Assembly: GCA_938020525.1 (NCBI GenBank)
Contig: CALIHW010000072.1
Span: 1-45,137 of the forward strand
Source of the DNA: an uncultured Granulosicoccaceae bacterium
GTDB lineage: Bacteria; Pseudomonadota; Gammaproteobacteria; Granulosicoccales; Granulosicoccaceae
DNA: 45,137 bases
Reading direction: 5' to 3'
The notes under the pieces are model-generated. The model searched no databases and was not told the origin of the DNA. It was given only the letters and a program-made list of their open reading frames with translations. Below, piece after piece: positions 16,933 through 25,559 of the stretch. Both the position numbers and the translations under genes were made by a program. Every line of letters starts with the position of its first letter. The first letter of the stretch is position 1.

Positions 16933-17000
16933 TTGGTATGACCGTATAACAAATAACAGCGTTGCTGCAGCTGCGCTGTTTAAAATGATTGGAGGTTTTG

Positions 17001-17201
17001 ATGAGCAAGAAATTCATAAAGTCCGAACGACGCAGTTTCCTGAAAGGTGCAGTCGTCGCTACAGGGGCTGCAGCTGTTGCCCCAACCACCACAGTCGCTT
17101 CTGAAATAAAAAATCCTGTTATAGAAGTGCAGGACAAAGCTGATAAAGGCTACGTAGAGAACGACTACGTTCGCAATTACTATGATCGTGCGCGGTTCTG
17201 A
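17001..17201 (+). CDS. Small Tat-signal protein of the formate dehydrogenase locus
   Basis: 66 residues with an excellent GGAGG site 5 nt before ATG. The N-terminus has a twin-arginine motif (ERRSFLKGA, residues 9-17), a hydrophobic Ala-rich stretch and a likely cleavage site after T-V-A-S. Only about 32 residues remain (NDYVRNYYDRARF at the end). It matches the short Tat protein family that regularly precedes fdhA. Proposed as a small FDH subunit or assembly factor; the role is not known. Confidence 0.85.
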   Translation: MSKKFIKSERRSFLKGAVVATGAAAVAPTTTVASEIKNPVIEVQDKADKGYVENDYVRNYYDRARF

Positions 17202-17229
17202 TCAAACCGACACGTAAAAGGGGAATTGA

Positions 17230-20145
17230 ATGAAACTCACAAGAAAGACAAACTCGGAAGCGCATGGTCATCAAGGCGATGATTCAGGTGTAGGCCTAAG
17301 TGCTCGAAATGGCTTGTTCGGTCGGGCGGTTAATCGCCGGACGTTCTTGCGCCACTCAGGTGTTACAGCGGGTGGAGCTGCTTTGGCCACCGTTGCAGCG
17401 CCTGCAATGGTTAAAAAAGTTCGCGCTGCTGAAACATCTCCCAAAGATGGCGTTGAAACAGAAATCAAACTATCTGTCTGTACACACTGTTCTGTAGGTT
17501 GCGGTGTTGTAGCAGAAGTTCAGGACGGAGTCTGGACAGGGCAGGAGCCTGACTATGACTCTCCACTTAACATCGGTGGTCACTGTGCCAAAGGTGCTTC
17601 TATAAGAGAGCACGGACACGGTGAAAAGCGCGTCAAGTACCCGATGAAACTCACTGACGGCAAATGGAAGAAAGTCAGCTGGGAAGAAGCGATTGAAGAC
17701 ATCGGTGATCAGATGCTTTCAATTCGTGAAGAATCCGGTCCTGATTCTGTTTACTGGCTGGGCTCTGCAAAGTTTAATAATGAACAGTCTTACATGTTCA
17801 GAAAATTCGCAGGCATGTGGGGTACTAACAACGTAGACCACCAGGCGCGAATCTGTCACTCCACCACGGTTGCAGGGGTTGCTAACACCTGGGGCTATGG
17901 TGCAATGACCAACTCATACAACGACATGCACAATTCGAAAGCGATGTTCTTCATCGGCTCGAATGCAGCAGAAGCGCACCCGGTTGCCATGCAACACATT
18001 TTGCGTGCTAAAGAAAACGGTTCAAAGCTTATTGTGTGTGATCCGCGTTATACACGTACCGCTGCGCACGCAGATCAGTTTTTGCGCTTCCGTCCCGGTA
18101 GTGACGTTGCATTGATCTGGGGTATGTTATGGCATGTATTTGAAAACGGCTGGGAAGATAAGGAGTTCATCCAGCAGCGCGTTTACGGCATGGAAGAAAT
18201 CAAAGCTGAAGTAGCCAAGTGGAATCCTGCAGAAGTTGAGCGTGTCTCTGGTGCGCCAGAAGCAGAGGTTAAGCTCGCTGCACAAACCATGGCTGAGAAC
18301 CGACCGGGCACCATTGTCTGGTGTATGGGTGGTACGCAACACACTATCGGTAACAACAATACCCGTGCTTACTGTGTACTGCAGTTGGCTCTGGGTAACA
18401 TGGGTGTCTCTGGTGGTGGTGCGAATATCTTCCGCGGCCACGACAATGTTCAGGGTGCTACTGACTTCTGCATTCTTTCTCATTCTCTGCCTGGCTACTA
18501 CGGTTTGTCAGCTGGTTCGTGGAAGCACTGGTCATCTGTCTGGGGTGTCGATTACGAGTGGATGAAAACCCGCTTTGATTCCGGTAGTTATGAAGAAGCC
18601 GGTGGCAAGCCAGCCAGTCCGATGAATACTAAGGGTATGCCAGTGTCGCGCTGGATAGATGGTGTTCTTGAAGATCGCGGCAACATTGCTCAAAAAGATA
18701 ACATTCGTGCAATGGTGCTTTGGGGGCATGCGCCAAACAGTCAGACCCGTGGGCCTGAAATGAAAGAGGCGATGGAGAAGCTTGATCTGATGGTAATCAT
18801 CGATCCTTATCCAACTCACTCGGCAGTTCTGCCAGACCGTAAAGACGGTGTTTATATTCTGCCGGCAACGACGCAGTTCGAAACCTATGGTTCCGTGACC
18901 GCCTCTAATCGTTCACTGCAATGGCGTGAGAAAGTAATCGATCCGTTGTTTGAGTCTCTACCTGATCACACCATCATGTACAAGCTTGCCAAGAAATTTG
19001 GTTTCGCAGATGAGTTTACTGCCAATATCGCTGTAAATGATGATGAGCCCTTGATTGAAGACATCACAAGAGAATTCAACACGGGTATGTGGACAATTGG
19101 CTACACCGGTCAAAGTCCTGAGCGTTTGAAAGCACATAAGGAACACCGCAGTACTTTTAATACCACTACTCTGCAAGCTGAAGGTGGTCCGCTTGATGGT
19201 GAGTATTACGGTATGCCGTGGCCATGTTGGGGAACTCCTGAAATGAAGCACCCCGGTACACCGCTTCTGTATGACACCAGTAAGTCTGTGGCAGAGGGTG
19301 GTTTGAATTTCCGTGCACGATTCGGTGTTGAACGTAACGGTGAAAGCCTGTTGGCAGAAGGTTCCTACTCTGTGGGTGCTGAGATCGAAGATGGTTATCC
19401 TGAATTTACCCATGAAACTCTAAAGTCACTCGGCTGGTGGGAAGACCTCACTGACGACGAGAAGACTGCGGCTGAAGGTAAAAACTGGAAGACCGATCAG
19501 TCCGGTGGTATTCAGCGTGTTGCAATCAAGCACGGTTGTGCACCATTCGGTAACGCCAAGGCGCGTGCCGTAGTCTGGACATTCCCCGATCCGGTACCGA
19601 TTCACCGCGAGCCGTTATATACGAATCGTCGCGATCTGGTTGCCGACTACCCGACCTACGAAGATCGTAAGTCGCACTATCGATTGCCGACCAGATACGC
19701 ATCGATTCAGGAAGAAGACTTTTCAGAAGACTTCCCTCTTATTCATACCAGTGGTCGACTGGTCGAATACGAAGGTGGTGGTGATGAGTCGCGCTCTAAT
19801 CCGTGGCTTGCAGAACTACAGCAGGACATGTTCGTAGAGATCAATCCGGCAGACGCAAATGACGCAGGTGTTGATGACGAGCAGATGGTCTGGGTTGAAA
19901 GTCCGGAAGGTGGCAAGATTAAAGTTAAAGCGATGGTCACGCCCAGAGTCGGGCGCGGGGTAGTATTTACTCCGTTCCACTTTGCCGGTCACTTTGAAGG
20001 CGAAGATCTCGAAGGCAAGTATCCTGAAGGTACCGCACCGTATGTTCGTGGTGAGGCGGCTAATACCGCATTTACCTACGGCTACGATTCCGTCACACAA
20101 ATGCAAGAGTCGAAAGTTACGCTCTGCAAAATCTACTCGGCTTAA
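17230..20145 (+). CDS. fdhA: Formate dehydrogenase catalytic subunit (Mo/W-bisPGD, Cys type)
   Basis: 971 residues. A Tat signal is near the N-terminus (NRRTFLRHSG, about 36-45), followed by the proximal [4Fe-4S] motif C-x2-C-x3-C (CTHCSVGC, about 84-91) with its fourth Cys in GGHCAKG. The metal ligand and catalytic pair is Cys209-His210 in ARICHSTTV; many FDHs have selenocysteine here, but this gene uses a TGT codon. C-terminal molybdopterin-binding features include HTSGRLVEYEGGG and TPFHFAGHF. It oxidises formate to CO2 in the periplasm with FdhB and FdhC. The closest type is the membrane-anchored three-subunit Fdh; electrons should go to quinone. RBS AGGGGAA precedes ATG. Confidence 0.96.
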   Translation: MKLTRKTNSEAHGHQGDDSGVGLSARNGLFGRAVNRRTFLRHSGVTAGGAALATVAAPAMVKKVRAAETSPKDGVETEIKLSVCTHCSVGCGVVAEVQDGVWTGQEPDYDSPLNIGGHCAKGASIREHGHGEKRVKYPMKLTDGKWKKVSWEEAIEDIGDQMLSIREESGPDSVYWLGSAKFNNEQSYMFRKFAGMWGTNNVDHQARICHSTTVAGVANTWGYGAMTNSYNDMHNSKAMFFIGSNAAEAHPVAMQHILRAKENGSKLIVCDPRYTRTAAHADQFLRFRPGSDVALIWGMLWHVFENGWEDKEFIQQRVYGMEEIKAEVAKWNPAEVERVSGAPEAEVKLAAQTMAENRPGTIVWCMGGTQHTIGNNNTRAYCVLQLALGNMGVSGGGANIFRGHDNVQGATDFCILSHSLPGYYGLSAGSWKHWSSVWGVDYEWMKTRFDSGSYEEAGGKPASPMNTKGMPVSRWIDGVLEDRGNIAQKDNIRAMVLWGHAPNSQTRGPEMKEAMEKLDLMVIIDPYPTHSAVLPDRKDGVYILPATTQFETYGSVTASNRSLQWREKVIDPLFESLPDHTIMYKLAKKFGFADEFTANIAVNDDEPLIEDITREFNTGMWTIGYTGQSPERLKAHKEHRSTFNTTTLQAEGGPLDGEYYGMPWPCWGTPEMKHPGTPLLYDTSKSVAEGGLNFRARFGVERNGESLLAEGSYSVGAEIEDGYPEFTHETLKSLGWWEDLTDDEKTAAEGKNWKTDQSGGIQRVAIKHGCAPFGNAKARAVVWTFPDPVPIHREPLYTNRRDLVADYPTYEDRKSHYRLPTRYASIQEEDFSEDFPLIHTSGRLVEYEGGGDESRSNPWLAELQQDMFVEINPADANDAGVDDEQMVWVESPEGGKIKVKAMVTPRVGRGVVFTPFHFAGHFEGEDLEGKYPEGTAPYVRGEAANTAFTYGYDSVTQMQESKVTLCKIYSA

Positions 20146-20156
20146 GGAGAACAGTC

Positions 20157-20744
20157 ATGGCTAGAATGAAATTTCTTTGTGACGCCGAACGCTGCATTGA
20201 GTGTAACGGTTGTGTCACTGCATGTAAGAACGAACACGAAGTGCCTTGGGGTGTAAATCGTCGTCGCGTTGTGACGATCGGTGATGGTGAAGTCGGCTCT
20301 GAGAAATCAATCTCTGTGGCTTGCATGCACTGCACTGATGCGCCTTGTCAGGCCGTCTGTCCGGTTGATTGTTTCTATACCACCGATGATGGCATTGTTC
20401 TGCACGATAAAGATCTTTGTATCGGTTGCGGTTACTGCTTCTATGCATGTCCGTTTGGCGCACCGCAGTATCCAAAGCAATCTGCTTTCGGTGCACGCGG
20501 CAAGATGGATAAATGTACCTTCTGTGCCGGTGGTCCAGCGGATGATCTGTCTCAGGCAGAGTACGAAAAGTATGGTCGTAACCGTATTGCTGAAGGCAAG
20601 CTGCCTCTGTGTGCAGAGATGTGCTCGACTAAAGCCCTGATCGCCGGCGACGGTGACAAAGTTGCAGATATCTATCGCGAGCGTATTACCAGACGCGGCG
20701 GCAGACCTGACAACTGGGGTTGGGATACGGCGTACAAAGGGTAG
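20157..20744 (+). CDS. fdhB: Formate dehydrogenase iron-sulfur subunit
   Basis: 195 residues carrying four [4Fe-4S] motifs: CIECNGCVTACKNEHEVPWG (about 13-32), CMHCTDAPCQAVCP (about 56-69), CIGCGYCFYACPFG (about 88-101), and paired Cys around CTFC and CAEMCSTKAL that complete the fourth set. It passes electrons from FdhA to the cytochrome b subunit. Shorter than E. coli FdnH (about 294) and without its C-terminal membrane helix, like Fdh3B. Strong AAGGAG site; 11 bp after fdhA. A hairpin follows at 20773. Confidence 0.95.
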   Translation: MARMKFLCDAERCIECNGCVTACKNEHEVPWGVNRRRVVTIGDGEVGSEKSISVACMHCTDAPCQAVCPVDCFYTTDDGIVLHDKDLCIGCGYCFYACPFGAPQYPKQSAFGARGKMDKCTFCAGGPADDLSQAEYEKYGRNRIAEGKLPLCAEMCSTKALIAGDGDKVADIYRERITRRGGRPDNWGWDTAYKG

Positions 20745-20772
20745 TCCCGGTACGTCTTTGTTTGGATCAATT

Positions 20773-20796
20773 GCGGCGGTCTTTTATGGCCGCCGC
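20773..20796 (+). terminator. Hairpin between fdhB and the lipoprotein gene
   Basis: GCGGCGGTC and GGCCGCCGC pair around a 6-nt loop, followed by TGTTGTTT. The T-tract is weak, so it is more likely an attenuating or mRNA-stabilising hairpin that raises fdhAB over fdhC than a full stop. Confidence 0.6.
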
Positions 20797-20850
20797 TGTT
20801 GTTTGAGCAATTGATAAATTTGAGCAGACTAAACTTGATGACTAAATTTG

Positions 20851-21078
20851 ATGAGTAGAAAAATGCAAAACTCAGCACAACTGGTTCTGGTGGCAACTGT
20901 GATGTTTTTTCTGAGCGCTTGTGACTCTATTACAGGTTCAGGTGAAGTAGACGAGGCCTCGCTTGATCCGTCTGCGTATGAATATAAAGGTGCTGCTGAT
21001 CCATTGCTTAGCGTACCAGCCGCCGACAGGGCAGGTGGTCTTGCCGACCGCTTTGATCTTGTGCAAGGTCGTCAGTAG
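20851..21078 (+). CDS. Small predicted lipoprotein in the formate dehydrogenase operon
   Basis: 75 residues. The N-terminal region is basic, followed by a hydrophobic stretch ending in lipobox L-S-A-C with Asp at +2 (VMFFLSACDSITGS), suggesting inner-membrane retention if the Lol rule applies. The mature part, about 47 residues, is acidic (VDEASLDPSAYEY). It lies between fdhB and fdhC in the same orientation. Family not recognised; it could help anchor or assemble the FDH complex, which is inference from position. Confidence 0.7.
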   Translation: MSRKMQNSAQLVLVATVMFFLSACDSITGSGEVDEASLDPSAYEYKGAADPLLSVPAADRAGGLADRFDLVQGRQ

Positions 21079-21165
21079 CCTAGCGCTACATCCTTGTTAC
21101 ACCGAACGGCACTGAAGGCAATAAGTACTAAAAATCGAGTACTAAATAATCGGGGGATACAATTC

Positions 21166-22296
21166 ATGAAAGTAAAAGACCTACCCAAAAATCATCCGGC
21201 ACGTATAAAGAGACGCAAGCGCATTGCTGTCTTGACTTTTGCCTTCATTATGTTGGCGGCACTGCTAGCACCGTTTAGTGGCTTCCTGTTGAGTGGCCAG
21301 TTTATAGGTAGTGCAGTGGCACAGGAGAAAAGCGCTGACTCTAATCCACGTGCGGACTACTGGCGCGCAGTGAAGGGTGGCGTTGGTGGTTACAGTGCGA
21401 TCAAAGGGCCCGAGACCGGTGTGCTAACACAAAGCGCAGGTGTCGATTGGGCAAACTTTCGGCGTGGACCCATAGTTAAATATGCTCCTTGGGCGATTGC
21501 GGGTATGTTTTTAGTGATCCTGTTGTATCACCTGTTACATGGCAAAAACAAACTTACGCACAGACCTTCCGGTGTGATGGTAAAACGCTGGTCCTGGTTT
21601 GAGCGACTGGTGCACTGGACAACAGCGATATCTTTTATCGTTCTGGCGGTGACCGGTATGAGCATGCTGCTCGGCCGGACTCTGCTGCTGCCGCTGTTTG
21701 GCGGTTTGCAGGGCGGTAAAGCAGCCTATGCAGCATGGGCGCAATTTTCTATACAACTGCACAATGTAATGGGTCCGGTCCTGAGTGTTGGTATTGTGTT
21801 GATGATTGTTATGTGGATCTGGCATAACTTTCCGTCAAAGGGTGACTGGGGCTGGATTAAAGCTGGTGGCGGTATTATTGGTGACAAGCACCCAAGCGCC
21901 GGGCGAATGAACTTTGGTGAAAAGATCTGGTTCTGGATTATTGCTACCTTTGGCATGGCGGTAGTCATCACCGGACTGTTGATGGTTGCACCGAGCTTTC
22001 CTTCATTGCAGGCGTTGCTTCCAATACCAATTACACGTGGAATGATGCAGGATGCCAATGTCTGGCATGTGGTTGCAGGTATCATCTGGATGACTGTTGC
22101 TATCGGTCATATCTATATCGGTACTGCGGGCACAGAGGGTGCGTTTCAGGGGATGTCAACCGGTTACGTATCTGCTGAGTGGGCGGAGCAGCATCATAAT
22201 CTTTGGTTCTACAAGATGAGAAGACAGGGCAAGGTGGCACGACACCCTGATCGATATGCTAGAGGTCACGGTGCGATAAGGCAGCGTTCCTTATAG
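21166..22296 (+). CDS. fdhC: Formate dehydrogenase cytochrome b (gamma) subunit
   Basis: 376 residues from the ATG at 21166 (GGGGGA upstream). An N-terminal hydrophobic segment (about 22-44) is followed by a periplasmic stretch. Four main membrane spans of a FdnI/FdoI-type di-heme cytochrome b then follow, starting after WFERLVHWTTAISF. Candidate heme b histidines are in RLVHW, IQLHNVMG, VWHVVAGIIW and IGHIYIGTAGTEGAF. It anchors FdhAB to the membrane and passes electrons to quinone. Longer than FdnI (217), with the extra N-terminal domain found in proteobacterial FdhC. A clear terminator ends the operon. Confidence 0.93.
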   Translation: MKVKDLPKNHPARIKRRKRIAVLTFAFIMLAALLAPFSGFLLSGQFIGSAVAQEKSADSNPRADYWRAVKGGVGGYSAIKGPETGVLTQSAGVDWANFRRGPIVKYAPWAIAGMFLVILLYHLLHGKNKLTHRPSGVMVKRWSWFERLVHWTTAISFIVLAVTGMSMLLGRTLLLPLFGGLQGGKAAYAAWAQFSIQLHNVMGPVLSVGIVLMIVMWIWHNFPSKGDWGWIKAGGGIIGDKHPSAGRMNFGEKIWFWIIATFGMAVVITGLLMVAPSFPSLQALLPIPITRGMMQDANVWHVVAGIIWMTVAIGHIYIGTAGTEGAFQGMSTGYVSAEWAEQHHNLWFYKMRRQGKVARHPDRYARGHGAIRQRSL

Positions 22297-22353
22297 CAAA
22301 GCGCTGTTTGTAATCTGGTTTATAAGCTGGGCTTGTAAGCGTTATTGATAAAG

Positions 22354-22379
22354 AGGCGGGCATTTGCCCGCCTTTTTTT
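22354..22379 (+). terminator. Rho-independent terminator of the fdh operon
   Basis: Stem AGGCGGGC/GCCCGCCT around a 4-nt loop, followed by seven T. It lies 57 bp after fdhC. Confidence 0.93.
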
Positions 22380-22420
22380 GTTCCAGAGTTGTTGAATGTT
22401 TAAGTGCTTGTGTGGGTTAA

Positions 22421-22993
22421 ATGAAATCAATGCATGGTGAATCTAACAATCAGACTTTTCCTGCTTCAGTCATAGAGAAGATGACTGAAGGTGGTTCAAC
22501 CGTGACATGTCTGCCAGTCAAGCTCGAGGAGGATGACAACTGGCAGTCTGCAGTTTTCTTCAGGCTGGGCGGGCGGGAATCACAGGTCGATATTAAATTG
22601 TTGAGTGAACAGCAATCCGCATTAGGCGTAGGAATTGAAACTGATTTGATTGAACATGCCAACGCTACGGTTGTCATGCTGCGACTGCAAATGTTTACTC
22701 AGCCAGAGAATCCATTGGTGGGTGAGGTGTTGATAACCCCCGGTGGTGCAGAGACTCACTATGAGATATTGACACTGCTTAGCACACAGAAAACACTCAC
22801 CTGGTTTTTATCTGATCAGGAGTTTCAGATTATCCATCAGCAGCGTCAACCGTTGAATGATGACTGGCGCAAAGAATTTCTTGACCTGCGTGATGAGGCG
22901 TTTAAGCGTGATACATTGCTTAGGCTTTCAGGCAATTACAGTGCGCAGACGGCATTTGCTGAGGTGGTTTCTCATTACGCTTTACGTAGCTGA
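22421..22993 (+). CDS. Hypothetical protein
   Basis: 190 residues, soluble, acidic, no signal peptide or membrane span. The middle alternates strands (AVFFRLGGRES, TVVMLRLQMF, VGEVLITPGG) and the C-terminus is helical (WRKEFLDLRDEAFKRD). It starts 42 bp after the fdh terminator on the same strand, so it probably has its own promoter. No family recognised; a link to the FDH locus is possible but not supported. Confidence 0.75.
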   Translation: MKSMHGESNNQTFPASVIEKMTEGGSTVTCLPVKLEEDDNWQSAVFFRLGGRESQVDIKLLSEQQSALGVGIETDLIEHANATVVMLRLQMFTQPENPLVGEVLITPGGAETHYEILTLLSTQKTLTWFLSDQEFQIIHQQRQPLNDDWRKEFLDLRDEAFKRDTLLRLSGNYSAQTAFAEVVSHYALRS

Positions 22994-23136
22994 ACGACCA
23001 CTAAAGCTCGATTCAGATCTAACCTATATCGGGAGTCTGTTTTAAGAATGTCCAATCTCAAAATTCATCATGCAACCAGCATTCAAATACATCGCCACTT
23101 TAGCGTGTCATAGTCAAGCTATAAGAGAAAATTAAA

Positions 23137-23934
23137 GTGCGTGCTTTCTTGATTCTGCTTTTCGTTTTTTTTCTCCCAGGTTTACATGCGCCTGGTTTGC
23201 ATGCGGAGGAGGCATGCGGTCCACTTCAACAATCACAGGGTTCTCTCTCGCAAGCAGAGTTGGTAGTTGCCGAGTCCGAATGGAAGCGGGCTATTGATCA
23301 GGATAAAGCTGAGGATTTAGCTCGATTGCTGCCCGTAGTTGATGTGCAAATCACCAATGACAAGGGTAAAACAGCATTGATGGCAGCACTTAAGATCGGT
23401 GATCAGTGTCTGTTACAGGAACTTCTGCGGCGTGGTTTGAGAATGTCTGACACTGGTTACACTGGTGGTACGACACTGATGTATGCGGTTCTTGGCAATC
23501 AGTCTGATATGATTCAACAGGTGCTGAGCTACAATCCTGAGTTGAATGCTGAAAGCACTAACGGTTGGACGGCCGTCATGATAGCTGCTGCAAAGGGTTT
23601 TGAGTCTGCGATTAGATCGTTGTATGAGGCAGGTGCTGATGTCAATCTGGCTGATGTCTATGAGTGGACGCCGCTAATGCGAGCTCTGGACAACAGGCAT
23701 AGTGCTGTAGTGAGTTTTCTACTGTCAGTGCCGGATATAGACATAGCTCATCCGAATGAAAACGGAGCAACTGCACTGCATATTGCCGCTCAGACCGGTG
23801 ATGCGTTGGCAGTGGGGCTGTTATTGCAGCGAGGTGCAGATACTGATCTTATGGATAAAAACGGAAATTCGCCGGCTGATATTGCTATTTTAAATAATCA
23901 CCAAGTGGTGGCGGAATTAATTCTTCAAAGGTAA
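23137..23934 (+). CDS. Secreted ankyrin-repeat protein
   Basis: 265 residues from a GTG. A signal peptide (RAFLILLFVFFLPGL) precedes about five ankyrin repeats from residue 70 to the end; typical helices are KTALMAALKIGD, GTTLMYAVLGNQ, WTAVMIAAAKGF, WTPLMRALDNRH and ATALHIAAQTGD. It is therefore exported, probably periplasmic, and acts by protein binding. The signal region carries a fresh 15-nt in-frame duplication (23176-23190 and 23191-23205) giving P-G-L-H-A twice, consistent with the tendency to small tandem duplications seen across this window. Partner unknown. Confidence 0.85.
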   Translation: MRAFLILLFVFFLPGLHAPGLHAEEACGPLQQSQGSLSQAELVVAESEWKRAIDQDKAEDLARLLPVVDVQITNDKGKTALMAALKIGDQCLLQELLRRGLRMSDTGYTGGTTLMYAVLGNQSDMIQQVLSYNPELNAESTNGWTAVMIAAAKGFESAIRSLYEAGADVNLADVYEWTPLMRALDNRHSAVVSFLLSVPDIDIAHPNENGATALHIAAQTGDALAVGLLLQRGADTDLMDKNGNSPADIAILNNHQVVAELILQR

Positions 23935-24057
23935 GGTTTGAATCCAATAGTAGTTCAGTTAAAAATTTTTCCCTGAGTGCACTTGGATGCGTGGACCTGG
24001 GTGAATGGACCTGAGTTAATGTTCTCGGGTAAATGGTCGCGAATGTAAGAGGCTGGA

Positions 24058-24456
24058 TTAAAGATAAACGAGTCCGCTATAAGGGCTGGTTTCTAATGCT
24101 TTAAGGCGACTCTGTAAATCACCGGTGTGAATTTCAAGCTTGTGGCCGTCCGGATCCAGTAGATAGAACGACACCCCGTGGCTTTTATTTTCTTTCCATT
24201 GTTTGATGCCGTTAGACGTCATACGTGCGCAGAATTTATCATAGTCTGCAAGTGAAATACTGAAGGCGATATGTGAGTAATCGACTTTCGGGCAGGGAGC
24301 ATCACAAGAAAGGCAGAGCCATAAGTCTCCAATGGTGAGGTATGCGCCGTTATCCCACTTTACATGCCCGGTAAAGCCCAGGGTGTCTATATAAAACTTC
24401 AGAGATGTATTGAGGTCACTGACGGCGAGCGTAATGTGGTTAATACCAGTGATCAT
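24058..24456 (-). CDS. fosA: FosA-like glutathione transferase (fosfomycin-modifying candidate)
   Basis: 132 residues of the vicinal oxygen chelate fold. Metal ligands expected for FosA are in place: His7 (NHITLA), His62 (SHIAF) and Glu108 (KLEIH). Substrate and potassium-loop residues are also conserved: Thr9, Lys88, Ser92, Ser96, Tyr98 and Arg117 (WKENKSHGVSFYLLDPDGH, then DLQSRL). With this complete set it is closer to FosA than to a generic glyoxalase. FosA adds glutathione to fosfomycin in the cytoplasm. Whether this chromosomal copy confers resistance is inference. It converges on the ankyrin gene and lies 22 bp downstream of the Rieske gene. Confidence 0.82.
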   Translation of the reverse strand: MITGINHITLAVSDLNTSLKFYIDTLGFTGHVKWDNGAYLTIGDLWLCLSCDAPCPKVDYSHIAFSISLADYDKFCARMTSNGIKQWKENKSHGVSFYLLDPDGHKLEIHTGDLQSRLKALETSPYSGLVYL

Positions 24457-24478
24457 AGATTTTAGTCAACTATAGGAA

Positions 24479-25183
24479 TCAGCACTTAATTGTCTGCCTC
24501 GTATAGTCAGACAACTTAACTACAGATACCTTGTCATTCGAGAGGGTCTTGGGGTCACTGATTTTGTGTTCCATAGACGCACGGAAGCCGAACTTGTCGA
24601 AAAAGCGATCATACATATCGGCGCCGTAACTGCCTGCTGCATATATGTGACCGTTCGAATCGTCATACTCCAGTTCGATTGCTGCCAGCGGGTGTGGTGC
24701 AGGGCCACCAAGTACTTTTGCACCTTGTGACGGGTCGTAGACGCTGCGTTCTGAGCAACAGGATATAAGCCCTGATTGCTCAACTGATTTGCCTTCCTCA
24801 TGATTAAAATAAGTTATCGGGTCGTGACGATAATTAATAAAAGATATTTCTTTTGCCGGATGACTCATTTTGTGACTGCAAATAGCAGAGTAGGCAACAA
24901 TCGATTTGTCTGGCCCTATACCTCCACGCCACTGTGAGTTTTCATCGGTGGTGAGTGGCTTGCCGGTGTTAATCAGCAAGCACGGTGTTGTTACAAACGG
25001 ATAAAAAAATAAATAGGGCTCACCAACGGTTATTTGATCTACCGTGAGTATTCCTGACGAATCACCTTGTAGAAGGCAACGTTGATAACTCACCTTCTTT
25101 GTATCAGCAAGTACGCTAGATGATTGTGCGCCAGCTGCTATAACGATTGAAGTACATACTTTGGTGAAGTCCCTGCGTTTCAT
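24479..25183 (-). CDS. Tat-exported Rieske-like protein with altered cluster ligand
   Basis: 234 residues from the ATG at 25183 (AGAGGAAT upstream). The Tat motif KRRDFTKVC begins at residue 2 and a hydrophobic Ala-rich segment follows, so the protein should be periplasmic. The Rieske fold is indicated by box 1, C-S-H (Cys102, His104), and box 2 followed by VYDPSQGAKVLGGPAPHPL. In box 2 the expected C-x-x-H reads C-S-E-R (Cys143 to Arg146), so one of the two His ligands is Arg. Relatives I recall have C-C-A-E-H-S here. It may hold a modified [2Fe-2S] cluster or none. Partner oxidoreductase not evident nearby. Confidence 0.8.
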   Translation of the reverse strand: MKRRDFTKVCTSIVIAAGAQSSSVLADTKKVSYQRCLLQGDSSGILTVDQITVGEPYLFFYPFVTTPCLLINTGKPLTTDENSQWRGGIGPDKSIVAYSAICSHKMSHPAKEISFINYRHDPITYFNHEEGKSVEQSGLISCCSERSVYDPSQGAKVLGGPAPHPLAAIELEYDDSNGHIYAAGSYGADMYDRFFDKFGFRASMEHKISDPKTLSNDKVSVVKLSDYTRQTIKC

Positions 25184-25559
25184 TTTGGTATTCCTCTTAT
25201 ACCGTAACTTTGCTGTACAACAGCTGAGATGATTGTTGCTGTCCAGAGCGTAACTGGTCGCTTGTGTGAAAACGTGTGAAATTCTGCTCGTATCGTTCAA
25301 TGGAAGTATGTTTGTACGACAAGCTGTTCAGTGAGTGTTCGGTCGTGATGGGTTTTCCTGTGCGGAAGCTTTGTTTAACTGGATAACTAAATGGCAATGT
25401 GCTGTAAAAATCTGTTACTCGATATTGTGTCATTAGCCAAAAGATATCAATGTACCTACCCGTGCAAGGCTGTTTTTTGTAACCCGGTCGTAACCCACCC
25501 CAGGTTAGACCACACTATAACCATAATTTCATCATCATAAAAATAATAGGTCTAACACA
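25184..25559. other. Divergent intergenic region upstream of the Rieske and DUF481 genes
   Basis: 376 bp with no supported gene; a 78-codon minus-strand frame (25197-25433) overlaps the Rieske leader and looks non-coding. The last 60 bp before the DUF481 start are A/T-rich (ATCATCATAAAAATAATAGG). The repeated CGTAACCC near 25484-25497 and AGGT(C)TA(A/G)AC near 25502 and 25547 could be operator half-sites, but this is weak. Confidence 0.35.

Noticed and set aside
17230-20145. Selenocysteine in FdhA
   Set aside because: The catalytic codon (17854-17856) is TGT, so this enzyme is Cys-type.
25197-25433. 78-codon minus-strand frame upstream of the Rieske gene
   Set aside because: No ribosome site and non-protein-like composition; treated as leader DNA.
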